From positions 1,674,001 to 1,738,000 of the forward strand of contig JBMNLP010000001.1 in the NCBI GenBank assembly GCA_050952845.1: a DNA stretch of 64,000 nucleotides. Reading direction: 5' to 3'. A program made the translations under genes and the position numbers. The notes below the pieces were generated by a model. That model was given only the letters and a program-made list of their open reading frames with translations. It had not been told where the DNA came from and did no database searches. This DNA is from JAGVSV01 sp050952845. GTDB taxonomy: Bacteria; Bacillota; Clostridia; Christensenellales; Aristaeellaceae. This document shows positions 23,375-32,783 of the stretch, piece after piece; the stretch's first letter is position 1, and the number at the start of each line of letters is the position of its first letter.

Positions 23375-24350
23375 ACTCCTGCGCCCGTATCCAGGCAGCG
23401 ATGTCGCGGTCCTCAGAAAAACCGCTTTCCGACAGCCTGTCAGACAGACTTTGCGGTGAGAATACACATCCTTCCAATGCAGCCGTCAGGCGGTCTGTCA
23501 GGTCTGCGTCCATGGCATCCGAGAAGCACTGCACACCATGCACGCGCCCCTGGCGCAGGGACAGCATCAGCTCTACCTCGCCCCAGAGAAACCGATGCGT
23601 CAGCAGGATGTCAAACCGCGGTGTGCGGCCATAGGTCCAATCCCAGGAAGCATACTTTTCCCTGAGCTGCTCCACGGTGCCGGTATCTAGGTTCTCCTGC
23701 CAGTCAACAGGCATACCGCCACCATATTCGGCTTTAAAAGCTTCATAGAGCACCTGCTTCAGCTGGGCGATGGTCATGCCGGGCGCGTGGTTCACCAAGT
23801 TGTCCACCCTGGCACGCACGCTGCCCACGCCTTTAGCCTGCATTTTTTGCTTTGACGGCGCCAGGTAGCGCCCCAGCCGATCCATATCCACTGCGTACAG
23901 CAGCGTGCCATGATGCAGCGCCGTGTCGCCCGTCACCCTGAAGGCATTGCCGGAGAACTTGCCGCCTGTGGCGGTGATGACAATATCATTTCTGCCCGAA
24001 CGCTCGGTGTGGATGCCGAAAGCAGCAACGGCACGGCGAATGACGTCCAGTTGCCGGGGCACATCGTACAGGTGCTTCGGCATAACGAATGAAAAGTTCA
24101 GGTTGCCCATGTCGTGGTATACTGCCCCACCGCCGGTGGAGCGTCGCACCAGTGTGCCGCCTTCCTCAGTAAGCAACGCTGTGCGGCATTCTTTCCAGGC
24201 GTTCTGCCCGCGGCCAATCACCACGGTGTGGCTGTTTTGCCATAAGTACAGGGAGGGGTTTGGCACCCCTCCCAGCAAAAGCGATTCTTCAACAGCTAAG
24301 TTCAGCGCAGGATCATACGCCGCGCTTTCCAACAGCCATCCATCCGTCAT
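23370..24350 (-). CDS. lplA: lipoate-protein ligase
   Basis: Attaches lipoate to the lipoyl domains of 2-oxoacid dehydrogenases. The 326 residues include the LplA hallmarks RRSTGGGAVYHDMGNLNFSF (about 69-88), GRNDIVI and GGKFSGNAFR. The C-terminal accessory domain of full LplA proteins is also present. Its ATG overlaps the stop of the E1 gene by 4 bases (ATGA), so it is translationally coupled to the last gene of the dehydrogenase complex. Its substrate is presumably the E2 lipoyl domain encoded three genes upstream. The stop codon lies in a remnant of the palindromic element. Confidence 0.93.
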   Translation of the reverse strand: MTDGWLLESAAYDPALNLAVEESLLLGGVPNPSLYLWQNSHTVVIGRGQNAWKECRTALLTEEGGTLVRRSTGGGAVYHDMGNLNFSFVMPKHLYDVPRQLDVIRRAVAAFGIHTERSGRNDIVITATGGKFSGNAFRVTGDTALHHGTLLYAVDMDRLGRYLAPSKQKMQAKGVGSVRARVDNLVNHAPGMTIAQLKQVLYEAFKAEYGGGMPVDWQENLDTGTVEQLREKYASWDWTYGRTPRFDILLTHRFLWGEVELMLSLRQGRVHGVQCFSDAMDADLTDRLTAALEGCVFSPQSLSDRLSESGFSEDRDIAAWIRAQEF

Positions 24351-26815
24351 ACGCCGTATTTGTTCTCCCTGATCTGCTCAACCTCGGTGAAATTATGTAT
24401 GGTGACATGGCCTTCCAGCGGCAACAGCCGTTCGTGCACGGCATCAACAATCCAGCTTGGTTGCGGGAAAAATGCCGTTTCCATTTCATGCGCGGGGGTG
24501 ATCCAGTTCTTCGCCCCCACCACCACGGGCGGTGCATCCAGGTAATCGAAAGCCAGCTCCGTGATGACAGAAGCCATCTGTCGCATGACGCTGTTGCGTT
24601 CGCAGGCATCGCCTGTGATGATGATCCGCCCGGTCTTTTTTACCGATTCGATAACCGGCGCGTAGTTGAACGGCACGATGCTGCGCGCGTCAATCACCTC
24701 GGTAGAGAGGTTATATTTTTCTTTGAGCGTCTGGACAGCCGGCAGTACACGGTAAAGAGTGGCGCCGATGGACAGAATGGTCAGGTCGCTGCCAGCCACC
24801 TTGACATCCGGCTCGCCAATGGCTATCTCATACTCCTCCTGCGGCACACCGCCGGCATGGAATTGCTCGCCCACATCGTATATGCGCTGGCTTTCCAGGA
24901 ACAACACCGGGTCAGTGCCGTTCAGAGCCGCCTGCATCAGCCCCTTGGCGTCATAGGGCGTCGCCGGGAACACGATTTTCAGCCCCGGAATATGCGCTGC
25001 CAGCGCCGACCAGTCCTGGGAGTGCTGAGCGCCATATTTGCTGCCCACGCTCATGCGCAGCACAACAGGCATCTTCAGCATGCCCGCGCTCATAGACTGC
25101 CACTTGCTCAACTGGTTGAACACCTCGTCGCCGCAGCGGCCCAGGAAGTCCATATACATCAGCTCGGCGATGGCGCGGCCACCTGACATCGCATAGCCCA
25201 CCGCGGCGCCCACGATGCCCGCTTCCGATATCGGTGTGTTAAACAGCCGATGGTAGGGAATGGCTTCCGTCATGCCGCGATACACAGCGAACGCGCCGCC
25301 CCAGTCGCGGACATCTTCGCCAAAGGATACCAAGGTCGGATCCTCGTAAAACTTGTTGATGATGGGCTCAGCGATGGCGTCACGCAGCTGATACAGCCGG
25401 TTCTTCGACACAGGCTTGCCTTCCGCATCCAAATGGAAGCGTTCCTTCCTGGCAATCTGCTGCATGCGCGGGCATTCCTCAATGGGCAGCAGCACATCGG
25501 GCGTCCGTCCTTCGTCAAAGGCACGCACGTGGCCGTTTGAGAACATCAGGTCAGAGATATAGTTGGGGTTGCTCCCCAGCACCGGCGCATGCGGCGAAAT
25601 GGTATCGTCGATCGCCAGCTTCAAGTTTCTAGTGATGTCATCGCGGACTTTGGCCACAACGGCATCCAACTCCTCCCTGGTGGCGACACCGGCTTCCATC
25701 ATCTCCCGGGCAAAGTGCTCAATGCTGTCCTCCTGCTCCCAGGCTTCGATTTCTTCTCTGGTGCGGTAACTGCTGGAGTCGGACGGCGAATGGCCGCTGA
25801 ACCTGTAGGTGATGACATCCAAGAAAACCGGGCCTTCCTTCTTGGCGACCGGCAGCTTGCGCCTGTACGCGTCGATCACAGCCAGGGGATTATAACCGTC
25901 CACACGCTCGGCATGCAGCGCGTTGGGCGCCACACCCGCTGCAATGCGCGCGATCACACCCATGCCCATGGTTTCACCAGCCGTTTGGCCGCCCATGCCG
26001 TAGAAGTTGTTGTTGATGTTGTATATCAGCGGCACACCGCCTGCATGCTGACCTTCCCACAGCGTCTTGACCTGATCCATCGTGGACATCATCAAGCCTT
26101 CCCAAACCGGACCACAAGCCATGGAACCGTCGCCAATGTTGCAAATAACCACGCCGGGCTTGTCGTTGCACAGCTTATACAGCGCCGCGCCAGGGGCGAT
26201 GGAACCGCTGCCGCCAACGATGGCGTTGTTGGGGTATATGCCAAACGGCGTGAAAAACGCATGCATCGAACCGCCCAGGCCTTTATTGAACCCGTTCTCC
26301 CGGGCGAATGTCTCGCACATCATGCCATAGAGCAGGAAATTGATGCCGTTTTGCTTGACATCCTGCTTGTCATCTTTGGCGACGCGGTATGTTTTTCCAT
26401 CAAAAAAATTTTCCATGATGTCCAGCAGCTTGCTATCTTCCAGAATTTCAATGCTGCGCAAGCCCTTCGCCAGGATTTCGCCGTGGCTGCGGTGCGATCC
26501 AAAGGTATAGTCATCCAGCGTCAGCAGGTAAGCAGCGCCAACATAGGCAGCTTCCTGGCCGATGCCCAAGTGTGCAGGACCGGGATGCGTGTAAGGCACG
26601 CCGTTGTACTCGCTTTTGGTCTTGATGCTGTTGAGCATGGTTTCGAACTCGCGGATATACAGCATGTCGCGGTATATCGTCATAAACTCATGCTTTGTGT
26701 AGTTCTCCAGCTCATCCTTGACGGTTTTTTGGTACACGTTGACGGGGATGTCCGGAAAGGTCACCTTGCCCTTTGCGCGGACAGTCTTGGGATCAATCGG
26801 CAGCTGTTTGCTCAT
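24347..26815 (-). CDS. 2-oxoacid dehydrogenase E1, fused alpha and beta subunits
   Basis: An 822-residue thiamine-diphosphate enzyme that decarboxylates a 2-oxo acid (pyruvate, acetoin or branched-chain) and passes the acyl group to E2 lipoate. Residues 1 to about 440 are an alpha subunit with the ThDP motif GDGS (228-231) ending in NINNN. Residues about 470-822 are a complete beta subunit (LVSFGEDVRDWGGAFAVYRG, then HSQDWSALAAHIPGLKIVFP). The two are normally separate genes; here one frame joins them through a linker of about 30 residues without a stop. E3 and E2 genes lie directly upstream, and lplA overlaps downstream. The substrate cannot be decided from sequence. Confidence 0.92.
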   Translation of the reverse strand: MSKQLPIDPKTVRAKGKVTFPDIPVNVYQKTVKDELENYTKHEFMTIYRDMLYIREFETMLNSIKTKSEYNGVPYTHPGPAHLGIGQEAAYVGAAYLLTLDDYTFGSHRSHGEILAKGLRSIEILEDSKLLDIMENFFDGKTYRVAKDDKQDVKQNGINFLLYGMMCETFARENGFNKGLGGSMHAFFTPFGIYPNNAIVGGSGSIAPGAALYKLCNDKPGVVICNIGDGSMACGPVWEGLMMSTMDQVKTLWEGQHAGGVPLIYNINNNFYGMGGQTAGETMGMGVIARIAAGVAPNALHAERVDGYNPLAVIDAYRRKLPVAKKEGPVFLDVITYRFSGHSPSDSSSYRTREEIEAWEQEDSIEHFAREMMEAGVATREELDAVVAKVRDDITRNLKLAIDDTISPHAPVLGSNPNYISDLMFSNGHVRAFDEGRTPDVLLPIEECPRMQQIARKERFHLDAEGKPVSKNRLYQLRDAIAEPIINKFYEDPTLVSFGEDVRDWGGAFAVYRGMTEAIPYHRLFNTPISEAGIVGAAVGYAMSGGRAIAELMYMDFLGRCGDEVFNQLSKWQSMSAGMLKMPVVLRMSVGSKYGAQHSQDWSALAAHIPGLKIVFPATPYDAKGLMQAALNGTDPVLFLESQRIYDVGEQFHAGGVPQEEYEIAIGEPDVKVAGSDLTILSIGATLYRVLPAVQTLKEKYNLSTEVIDARSIVPFNYAPVIESVKKTGRIIITGDACERNSVMRQMASVITELAFDYLDAPPVVVGAKNWITPAHEMETAFFPQPSWIVDAVHERLLPLEGHVTIHNFTEVEQIRENKYGV

Positions 26816-26830
26816 AAAATATCACTCCTT

Positions 26831-28201
26831 TTACTGCTCGTACTGAAACACCGCTTCGCGAATGATTTCGCTGACGGTGGGATGAGGGAACACGATTTTC
26901 TTGATTTCTTCCAGCGTAACGCCCAGCTCCATATAGGATACAGCGGCTATGATAAACTCCGACGCATAGTTGCCAATGACGTGCATGCCCAATACCCGGT
27001 TGGTATGCTGGTGTACCAGCAGCTTCATGATGCCGCGGCCGCCCTCGTTTTCAGCCTGATAGCGGCCGGAATACTGCATGGGCAGCCTGACGGTTTTAAA
27101 AGGATAACCCTTGGCTGTGGCAGAGGCTTCAGTTTCGCCAACGGAGGCGATCTCCGGGTTGGTGTACAGTACCGACGGAATGGCATCATACCGCATGATG
27201 TCATGCTGGCCCAGCATGTTGTTGACAGCAACCTCGGCTTCTCGGTATGCCTTATGCGCCAGCATCAGCTTGCCATTGACATCGCCTGCTGCGTACACAT
27301 CGGGAATGTTGGTGCGCATCCTGCTGTCGGTAACCACCGCGCCGCGCTCGGTATACACCCCCAGCGCTTCCAGCCCGATATCGGCTGTGTTGGCGCGCCT
27401 GCCAATGGACAGCAGCACCTTGTCTGCCTTCACCACGGTTTCCTTGCCTTCCCGCTGGAAGCGAACACCATCGGCATCGACAGCTGTCACCCTGGCGTTC
27501 AGTTCAAAAGTCACGCCGCGCTTGGCATAGTCCGCCATCAGCACCTGCACCAGGTCCTGGTCCGTATCGCCGGCGATATGGTCGAGCATCTCCACCACCG
27601 TTACCTTGGCGCCGATGGAGGTAAAATAGCTGGCAAATTCCAGGCCGATCACACCGCCGCCTATTATGCACAGCGTCTCAGGTTTTTCAGTCAGATCGAG
27701 GATTTCGCGGTTTGTCAATACAAAGCCGCTTTCCAGCCCTTCCCTGACACCGGGAATGGGTGGAATAGCCGGCGATGACCCGGTGGCAATCAACAGTTTC
27801 TTTCCAATAATCGTATCCTTACCTGCTTCTACAACGAAGCCTTCTTCCGTTCTACCCCGGATGACACCCCGTTCGCTGAAGACAGTCACCTTGCTGGCTC
27901 TCATCTGGGCTTTAACGCCTGCAACAAGGCTTTTGACCACCTTGTCCTTGCGGCGCACCACAGCGGCATGGTCGATGGACAAGTTCTCCGCTGTCACGCC
28001 GTACTTTTCACCATGGGCAACGCCGTCATACAGCTTAGCGCTGTACAGCAGCGTCTTGGTGGGGATGCAACCTTCGTTCAGGCATACCCCGCCCAGGGAA
28101 CGCATCTCTACCAACGCGGTATTCAACCCCGCCTTGCCGGCGCGCTCAGCTGCCAGATAGCCGGCAGGGCCGCCGCCAAGTATTAATATATCGTATATCA
28201 T
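26831..28201 (-). CDS. lpdA: dihydrolipoyl dehydrogenase (E3)
   Basis: A flavoprotein that reoxidises the lipoyl arm of E2 with NAD. It is 456 residues. FAD motif GGGPAGYLAAERAG (9-22), redox-active disulfide GGVCLNEGCIPTK (Cys40 and Cys45), NAD motif GGGVIGLEFASYF, and the C-terminal active-site HPTVSE. I use the Met at 28201 rather than the upstream in-frame start, because AGGAG precedes it and the Rossmann fold starts right after. It lies 10 bases after E2 and 15 before E1, so the three form a tight block. Confidence 0.96.
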   Translation of the reverse strand: MIYDILILGGGPAGYLAAERAGKAGLNTALVEMRSLGGVCLNEGCIPTKTLLYSAKLYDGVAHGEKYGVTAENLSIDHAAVVRRKDKVVKSLVAGVKAQMRASKVTVFSERGVIRGRTEEGFVVEAGKDTIIGKKLLIATGSSPAIPPIPGVREGLESGFVLTNREILDLTEKPETLCIIGGGVIGLEFASYFTSIGAKVTVVEMLDHIAGDTDQDLVQVLMADYAKRGVTFELNARVTAVDADGVRFQREGKETVVKADKVLLSIGRRANTADIGLEALGVYTERGAVVTDSRMRTNIPDVYAAGDVNGKLMLAHKAYREAEVAVNNMLGQHDIMRYDAIPSVLYTNPEIASVGETEASATAKGYPFKTVRLPMQYSGRYQAENEGGRGIMKLLVHQHTNRVLGMHVIGNYASEFIIAAVSYMELGVTLEEIKKIVFPHPTVSEIIREAVFQYEQ

Positions 28202-28211
28202 GTATGTCTCC

Positions 28212-29462
28212 TTAGTTCGCCAGCAGGACCTGGATGTTTTCAAGCGCTATAATCAAATCCTTCAGGAAGCGCGATGCCGGCGCACCATCTACCGCCCTGT
28301 GGTCGTAGGTAAGGGAGAGGCCAACGGCAGGATACACTGTGATCTGCCCATCCACTGTGCGCACGCGCTCCACCATGTTGCCCACGCCCAAGATGGCAAC
28401 CTGCGGCGGATTGATGATGGGCGTGAAAAACTCCGTGCCCAGCGTGCCCAGGTTGGTCACCGTAATGGTGCCGCCAGTCAGCAGGTCGGGGTTGATGCTG
28501 CCCTTCAGCGCGGCGTCGATGATGGTAGCCGACGCCTCGGCAATGGCGCTCAAAGATTTGGTGTCGGCATCAAACAGCGTCGGCACCAGCAGTCCCCGCG
28601 GCGTATCCACCGCCACGCCGATGTGCGCATGGTGGAACTGGCGGATATGGTCATCCAGGTAGTGGGCGTTCATATCCGGATGCCGCCCCAGCACACGGGA
28701 CAGCGCGAACAAGATCAGGTCGGTTACCGTGATGCGGGGCAGGTTCAACTCCTTCGGAGCAGCTTTCAGCCTGGCACGCAGCTGATTCACCTGTGTGGCA
28801 TCAAAGGTAGCGTGGTGTGTCAGCTGCGCAGCCTGCGCCAGGCTTTGGTGCATGGCCTTGCCAATCAGGCGCCGCACGTTGGACAGCTTGATGTCGGTAT
28901 AGGCATCAGCTGCAGGCGCTGTCATTGCAGATGCCGGCGCAACAGCAGGCGCAGCTGCCTCTGCCGCCGGCGCCGGCTGTACCGCCCTGGCTGCCAGCAC
29001 ATCGCGTTCGATGATGCGGCCTTTGGGTCCGGAAGGCTGGGCAAGCGACAAATCAACACCCAAACGATGCGCCGCCGCACGCGCCCGCGGCGATACGCCG
29101 GTTACCACCGTGGCGGCAGAAACAGTCTTTTCCGGCGCAGCTGCGACGATTTTTTCCTCGGTCGCCGCCGGTGCTGCGGGCGCCTTCCCGGCTGCAGCAG
29201 GGCTGAAAGACGATATATCTTCGCCCGGCTTGCCGATGACGCCCACCGTGGTCAGCACGGGCACGTCATCATCTGCCTGGAAGAACACAGCCAGCAGCGT
29301 GCCGTCCTCCTTAGCCGTTTCATCAAAAGTTGCCTTGTCGGTTTCGTAGGTAAACAGGACATCGCCTGCTTTTACCTCATCGCCGACAGCCTTTTTCCAT
29401 TCCGTAATAATGCAGCTTTCCACTGACTGACCCTGGCGGGGCAGTACGATAGGGCTTGCCAT
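28212..29462 (-). CDS. 2-oxoacid dehydrogenase E2 (dihydrolipoamide acyltransferase)
   Basis: The 416-residue core of the complex. An N-terminal lipoyl domain carries the lipoylated Lys in TYETDKATFDE (about residue 44). An Ala-rich linker is followed by a peripheral-subunit-binding domain (VSPRARAAAHRLGVDLSL). A second Ala/Pro linker leads to the catalytic domain ending LTYDHRAVDGAPASRFL, with the HxxxDG active site. The start at 29462 has GGAGG 8 bases upstream and gives the standard MASPIVLPRQGQSVES lipoyl opening. It is first in the E2-E3-E1-lplA block. Sequence does not separate pyruvate from acetoin or branched-chain specificity. Confidence 0.93.
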   Translation of the reverse strand: MASPIVLPRQGQSVESCIITEWKKAVGDEVKAGDVLFTYETDKATFDETAKEDGTLLAVFFQADDDVPVLTTVGVIGKPGEDISSFSPAAAGKAPAAPAATEEKIVAAAPEKTVSAATVVTGVSPRARAAAHRLGVDLSLAQPSGPKGRIIERDVLAARAVQPAPAAEAAAPAVAPASAMTAPAADAYTDIKLSNVRRLIGKAMHQSLAQAAQLTHHATFDATQVNQLRARLKAAPKELNLPRITVTDLILFALSRVLGRHPDMNAHYLDDHIRQFHHAHIGVAVDTPRGLLVPTLFDADTKSLSAIAEASATIIDAALKGSINPDLLTGGTITVTNLGTLGTEFFTPIINPPQVAILGVGNMVERVRTVDGQITVYPAVGLSLTYDHRAVDGAPASRFLKDLIIALENIQVLLAN

Positions 29463-29524
29463 ACAGTCGCCTCCTTCGTTATCCGATCTTAGCAATATAA
29501 GTATTGTTCAAGGCTTATGGAGCC

Positions 29525-30799
29525 TTATCCGATGGGTTTGCCCATCTTGAGCAGCAGTTTTTCAGCCTCGCCGTTCCAAAGACCATTGTGCTTTTTAACC
29601 AGCAGGTCCAGCTCACGGAACATGGGGTCGGTCTTGCCCAGTTCCTCAAAATCGTCAATGGCTGTCAGCGGCAGGCTCAGGTGCGTATAGATCAGCTTTT
29701 TGCCGCCCGGCAGCTCAGGCAATTTTAAGGTGGTTTCCGCAGCACAATCCAGCCCGCCGATGTGCGTCACCATGGCAGCGGGGTTCAGCCTGCCTTCGCC
29801 CATCATTTTAATGGCTTCACGCATATCATCGGTGTTGCCATGCGACGTGGCTGTCACATGCGTGCGCTTGTAATGCACGTTGAAGAAATTCATGGACGCA
29901 GAAAACTTCTGGTCGGAGGGGCCTGCAAAGAAGTTCAGGCAGCCATCCACGCCTAAGATGGCGTCAGCCTGTTCGACCAACGAGCGTACGGGTGCAAAAC
30001 AAATCACATCGTCGTAGCCTTTGCCGCCCGTCAGCTCGCGCAGCGTTGCCGCCGGATCTTCCAGGTCTTTGGTGTTGACGTAATGCAGCTCAATCCCCTG
30101 CTCCCTGGCATGCTCCACCGTATAGATGGAAGCCGCCCGCTGCAACCGCGCTTCGTCGATGTCCGTGACAACCAGCAACCCCGGCTTTCTGTCGCAGTGC
30201 AGCGCATAGTCCAGCGCCGCCAGCCCCATGGGACCAACCGACGCCAGCAGCGCCAGGTTGCCGCCTTCCACAATGCCCATATCATGCACATATTCGCCGT
30301 CCCTGGTGTGGTACATGGCATGGAAAGTACCGATCACGCAGCTGAGGGGCTCTGTCAGCGAACCCAGGAAGTAGACGTCAGAATCGTAGGGAATCAGGCA
30401 ATCCATCTCTAAGATTTCCCAGGGGATGCTCACATAGGTGGCGTTGCCTCCGCACTCCCTGTAGGAATAACCAGGCGCCTGGATGGAGCCCTGGTAGGAA
30501 TGCGCAGGCTGGATGACAAATCCATCCCCCACCTTGAACTTATGCTGCCAGTTCTTGCCCACGTGCACAATGCGCCCACAGAACTCATGGCCGGCTATCA
30601 CAGGATTTTCCGCCACGTCATCGGGCACACGAACATGGCTGGCGCCCTGGATGGCAGCTTTATAGGTGCTCATGCACAAGCTGTCGTTAATGACTTCACA
30701 AATCACGCTGTCGTCGTTAAACGGCGCCAGCTCAAACTCCTCCAGGCGCAGGTCATTCTTGCCGTACAGGCGTACTGCTTTTGTTTTCATGGTTTTCAT
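29525..30799 (-). CDS. zinc-type medium-chain dehydrogenase (SorE-like)
   Basis: A 424-residue NAD(P)-dependent medium-chain dehydrogenase. GHEFCGRIVHVGK (about 71-83) is the zinc-binding GHE region, and ASVGPMGLAALDYA is the Rossmann glycine motif. Its length and opening (TKAVRLYGKNDLRLEEFEL) resemble the L-sorbose-1-phosphate reductase group more than classic alcohol dehydrogenases. Its ATG overlaps the stop of the PHP gene (ATGA), so it belongs to the rhaM-aldolase-SDR-PHP operon. A role in oxidising or reducing a sugar-derived intermediate is inferred. It ends 62 bases before the E2 gene. Confidence 0.8.
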   Translation of the reverse strand: MKTMKTKAVRLYGKNDLRLEEFELAPFNDDSVICEVINDSLCMSTYKAAIQGASHVRVPDDVAENPVIAGHEFCGRIVHVGKNWQHKFKVGDGFVIQPAHSYQGSIQAPGYSYRECGGNATYVSIPWEILEMDCLIPYDSDVYFLGSLTEPLSCVIGTFHAMYHTRDGEYVHDMGIVEGGNLALLASVGPMGLAALDYALHCDRKPGLLVVTDIDEARLQRAASIYTVEHAREQGIELHYVNTKDLEDPAATLRELTGGKGYDDVICFAPVRSLVEQADAILGVDGCLNFFAGPSDQKFSASMNFFNVHYKRTHVTATSHGNTDDMREAIKMMGEGRLNPAAMVTHIGGLDCAAETTLKLPELPGGKKLIYTHLSLPLTAIDDFEELGKTDPMFRELDLLVKKHNGLWNGEAEKLLLKMGKPIG

Positions 30800-31872
30800 G
30801 GCAACATTCCTCCATTTTCATGTTTAATCAAGTTCCAGGTGCTGTCTATCAGGTTGGAAAACTTTTCGTCCTTCATCTTTTCGATCACAAAGCTCTGCCG
30901 GGGTGAATTGATGTCCTCCCCGCTGATCTGCATCATGCCGTAGCGGTCACACAAAGCCCGGACGCGGTCCAGCTGCTCAGGCGTGTTTCTGGTAGGCATA
31001 TAGGTGATAGCCTTAATCCCGGCATCCCTCAGCATATCAAACAGCTCGTCCAGGTAAGCGTCCTCAAAGGTCTGCGTCCGTTTATCGCCGGTAACTGACT
31101 TGGTAACGTCGCCAAGGTAAGGGTATGCCAGGATGCCGCCAACTTCTTGACAGAACGCAATATATTCAGTCAATTTCGGGCACTCGTCCGTCGCGTCGAT
31201 GTACACCTTAGGGATAAAATCCTTCTTCAGGGCGCCAATTCTGTCGTATTCCTCCAGCATGGGAAGTCCGGGATGCTGTTTGCGCACCAGCGCCTGCATC
31301 AGATGACGCTCGGTTACGCTGCCGCCATCATGCGCCATGGACAATGGCAGCACATCAGCGTCAAAATCGAGCCCGGCGTCCGTCAGTCGATTGATAGCAT
31401 CTACCATGGCGCGGTTGCGCACGTTCCGATGCGCACGCAGCGGCGCAAAATAAGCCTGCACGCGATCAACGTTTTTATGCGGTACTGCGTGCAACACCAT
31501 GTAGCTGACCCCATCCTGGTCAGGGTTGTTGGTGCGCCTGCCTTCAAACGGCGTGCCCGCCATGGATACGCGGGTTTCGATGCCAATGGTCACCGGCATG
31601 CCGATTGCCTTGCCGGCAGCCACAAACTCCATCGCGCCGCCAATGCTGTCATGATCGACAATGCCGGCAGTACACAAACCTTCGCTACGGGCGGCAAACA
31701 CCGCTGCCGTCGGCGAATAGGGCGAAAACGAATAGGTTGTGTGAATATGGTTGTTGATATAGCGCGGGTTTTCTTGCGGAAACTGCGCGTCTTTCAACGC
31801 TTCCGACAACGCAGCCAGCCTGTCCGCGCGCTTGGGCGCGTTCAGCCGCGCCAACAGATCGAGATCGATCAT
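30796..31872 (-). CDS. PHP-domain metal-dependent hydrolase
   Basis: A 358-residue protein with the PHP superfamily motifs NNHIHTTYSFSPYSP (about 40-54), GIVDHDS (about 69-75) and later metal ligands (SMAHDGG). PHP proteins are trinuclear-metal phosphoesterases; examples include histidinol phosphatase and polymerase domains. The substrate here is unknown. Both ends overlap neighbours by 4 bases (SDR stop before it, dehydrogenase start after it), so it is translated as part of the rhamnose-type operon. That suggests a sugar-phosphate ester as substrate, which is inference from position only. Confidence 0.75.
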   Translation of the reverse strand: MIDLDLLARLNAPKRADRLAALSEALKDAQFPQENPRYINNHIHTTYSFSPYSPTAAVFAARSEGLCTAGIVDHDSIGGAMEFVAAGKAIGMPVTIGIETRVSMAGTPFEGRRTNNPDQDGVSYMVLHAVPHKNVDRVQAYFAPLRAHRNVRNRAMVDAINRLTDAGLDFDADVLPLSMAHDGGSVTERHLMQALVRKQHPGLPMLEEYDRIGALKKDFIPKVYIDATDECPKLTEYIAFCQEVGGILAYPYLGDVTKSVTGDKRTQTFEDAYLDELFDMLRDAGIKAITYMPTRNTPEQLDRVRALCDRYGMMQISGEDINSPRQSFVIEKMKDEKFSNLIDSTWNLIKHENGGMLP

Positions 31873-32747
31873 CGCATCATCACCTGCCCTCCCGTCACCG
31901 GGATTGCCTGGCCTGTTTCATAGGTTTGCTCCACTGCATAGAACACAGCCTTGGCGACATCCTCGGGCAGGCAACCGCGCGGAATCAATGTTTTGGACAG
32001 GTAAGACTGCCTGACATCCTCCACAGTTTTGGCGCCCGGTACCTTCCCAGCCTTCAGGTACTGCACAAACAAGCCCTTCTCCGGGTCCGACCACAGCGGA
32101 CCATCGTAGTAGTTGCCCGGGCAGATGGCGTTCACTTTGATGCCAAAGGGCATCAGCTCCATCGCAAAACTCTGCACCAGGCCAATGCCGCCGAATTTGC
32201 TGCCGGCATAGGCAAAGTTTTTATTGCTGCCCTCCAGGCCGCTCTTGCTGTTGATTTCGATGATGTCGCCCATCCAGGCAGGGTCAGCCTGGTGCTGGGC
32301 TTTCATGATACGGCTGGCATATCGCGTGCATGTAAAGAAAGCCGTGTAGTTCACGCTGGTGACAAATTCAAAGTCCTTCTTCTCCATTTCATCCAGCCCG
32401 CCTGCCCGGAGCACGCCGGCATTGGATACAAACAGATCCAAACCGCCAAACGTATCCACGGTGAAGGCGATCATATCGGCAACGCTCTGCTCGTCCGCTA
32501 CATTCACACGAACCGCTGCCGCGCGCGGTCCCAGCGCTGCCGCCACCTCTTTGGCTAACGGCTCATTCAAGTCGGCGATCACCACCCGGGCGCCTTCCCG
32601 ATGCAACGCTTCGGCAATGCCCTTGCCAAACCCCTGCGCGCTGCCCGTCACCACGCTGATTTTCCCGGACAGCCTGCCTGGCGCATCCTGAAGCCGCCTG
32701 ATTACATTTTCAGCGGCGATTGCTTCCCACTTGCTCATATCAATCAC
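31869..32747 (-). CDS. short-chain dehydrogenase (aldolase-partner SDR)
   Basis: A 292-residue NAD(P)-dependent SDR. VTGSAQGFGKGIAEAL (cofactor loop), SNAG, and the catalytic Ser...Tyr-x3-Lys seen as INSKSG then YAGSKFG. The sequence resembles the dehydrogenase half of the bifunctional rhamnulose-1-phosphate aldolase / dehydrogenase proteins; here the aldolase half is the separate gene just upstream. I chose the GTG at 32747 because GGGAGG lies 9 bases before it, while the ATG at 32738 is 18 bases away. It probably oxidises lactaldehyde or a related aldolase product, but this is inferred. Confidence 0.82.
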   Translation of the reverse strand: MIDMSKWEAIAAENVIRRLQDAPGRLSGKISVVTGSAQGFGKGIAEALHREGARVVIADLNEPLAKEVAAALGPRAAAVRVNVADEQSVADMIAFTVDTFGGLDLFVSNAGVLRAGGLDEMEKKDFEFVTSVNYTAFFTCTRYASRIMKAQHQADPAWMGDIIEINSKSGLEGSNKNFAYAGSKFGGIGLVQSFAMELMPFGIKVNAICPGNYYDGPLWSDPEKGLFVQYLKAGKVPGAKTVEDVRQSYLSKTLIPRGCLPEDVAKAVFYAVEQTYETGQAIPVTGGQVMMR

Positions 32748-32783
32748 TGCACGCTACCTCCCGCTTTTGCCAATATCATATCG

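Noticed and set aside
25589..27778. A 729-codon open frame on the plus strand opposite the E1 and E3 genes
   Set aside because: It is a shadow of GC-rich coding sequence: His/Arg/Gln-rich, no family features, no ribosome site, and it lies wholly antisense to two clear enzymes.
28200..29426. A 408-codon plus-strand frame opposite the E2 gene
   Set aside because: Composition is Arg/His-rich and repetitive, mirroring the Ala/Pro linkers of E2; no independent start signals.
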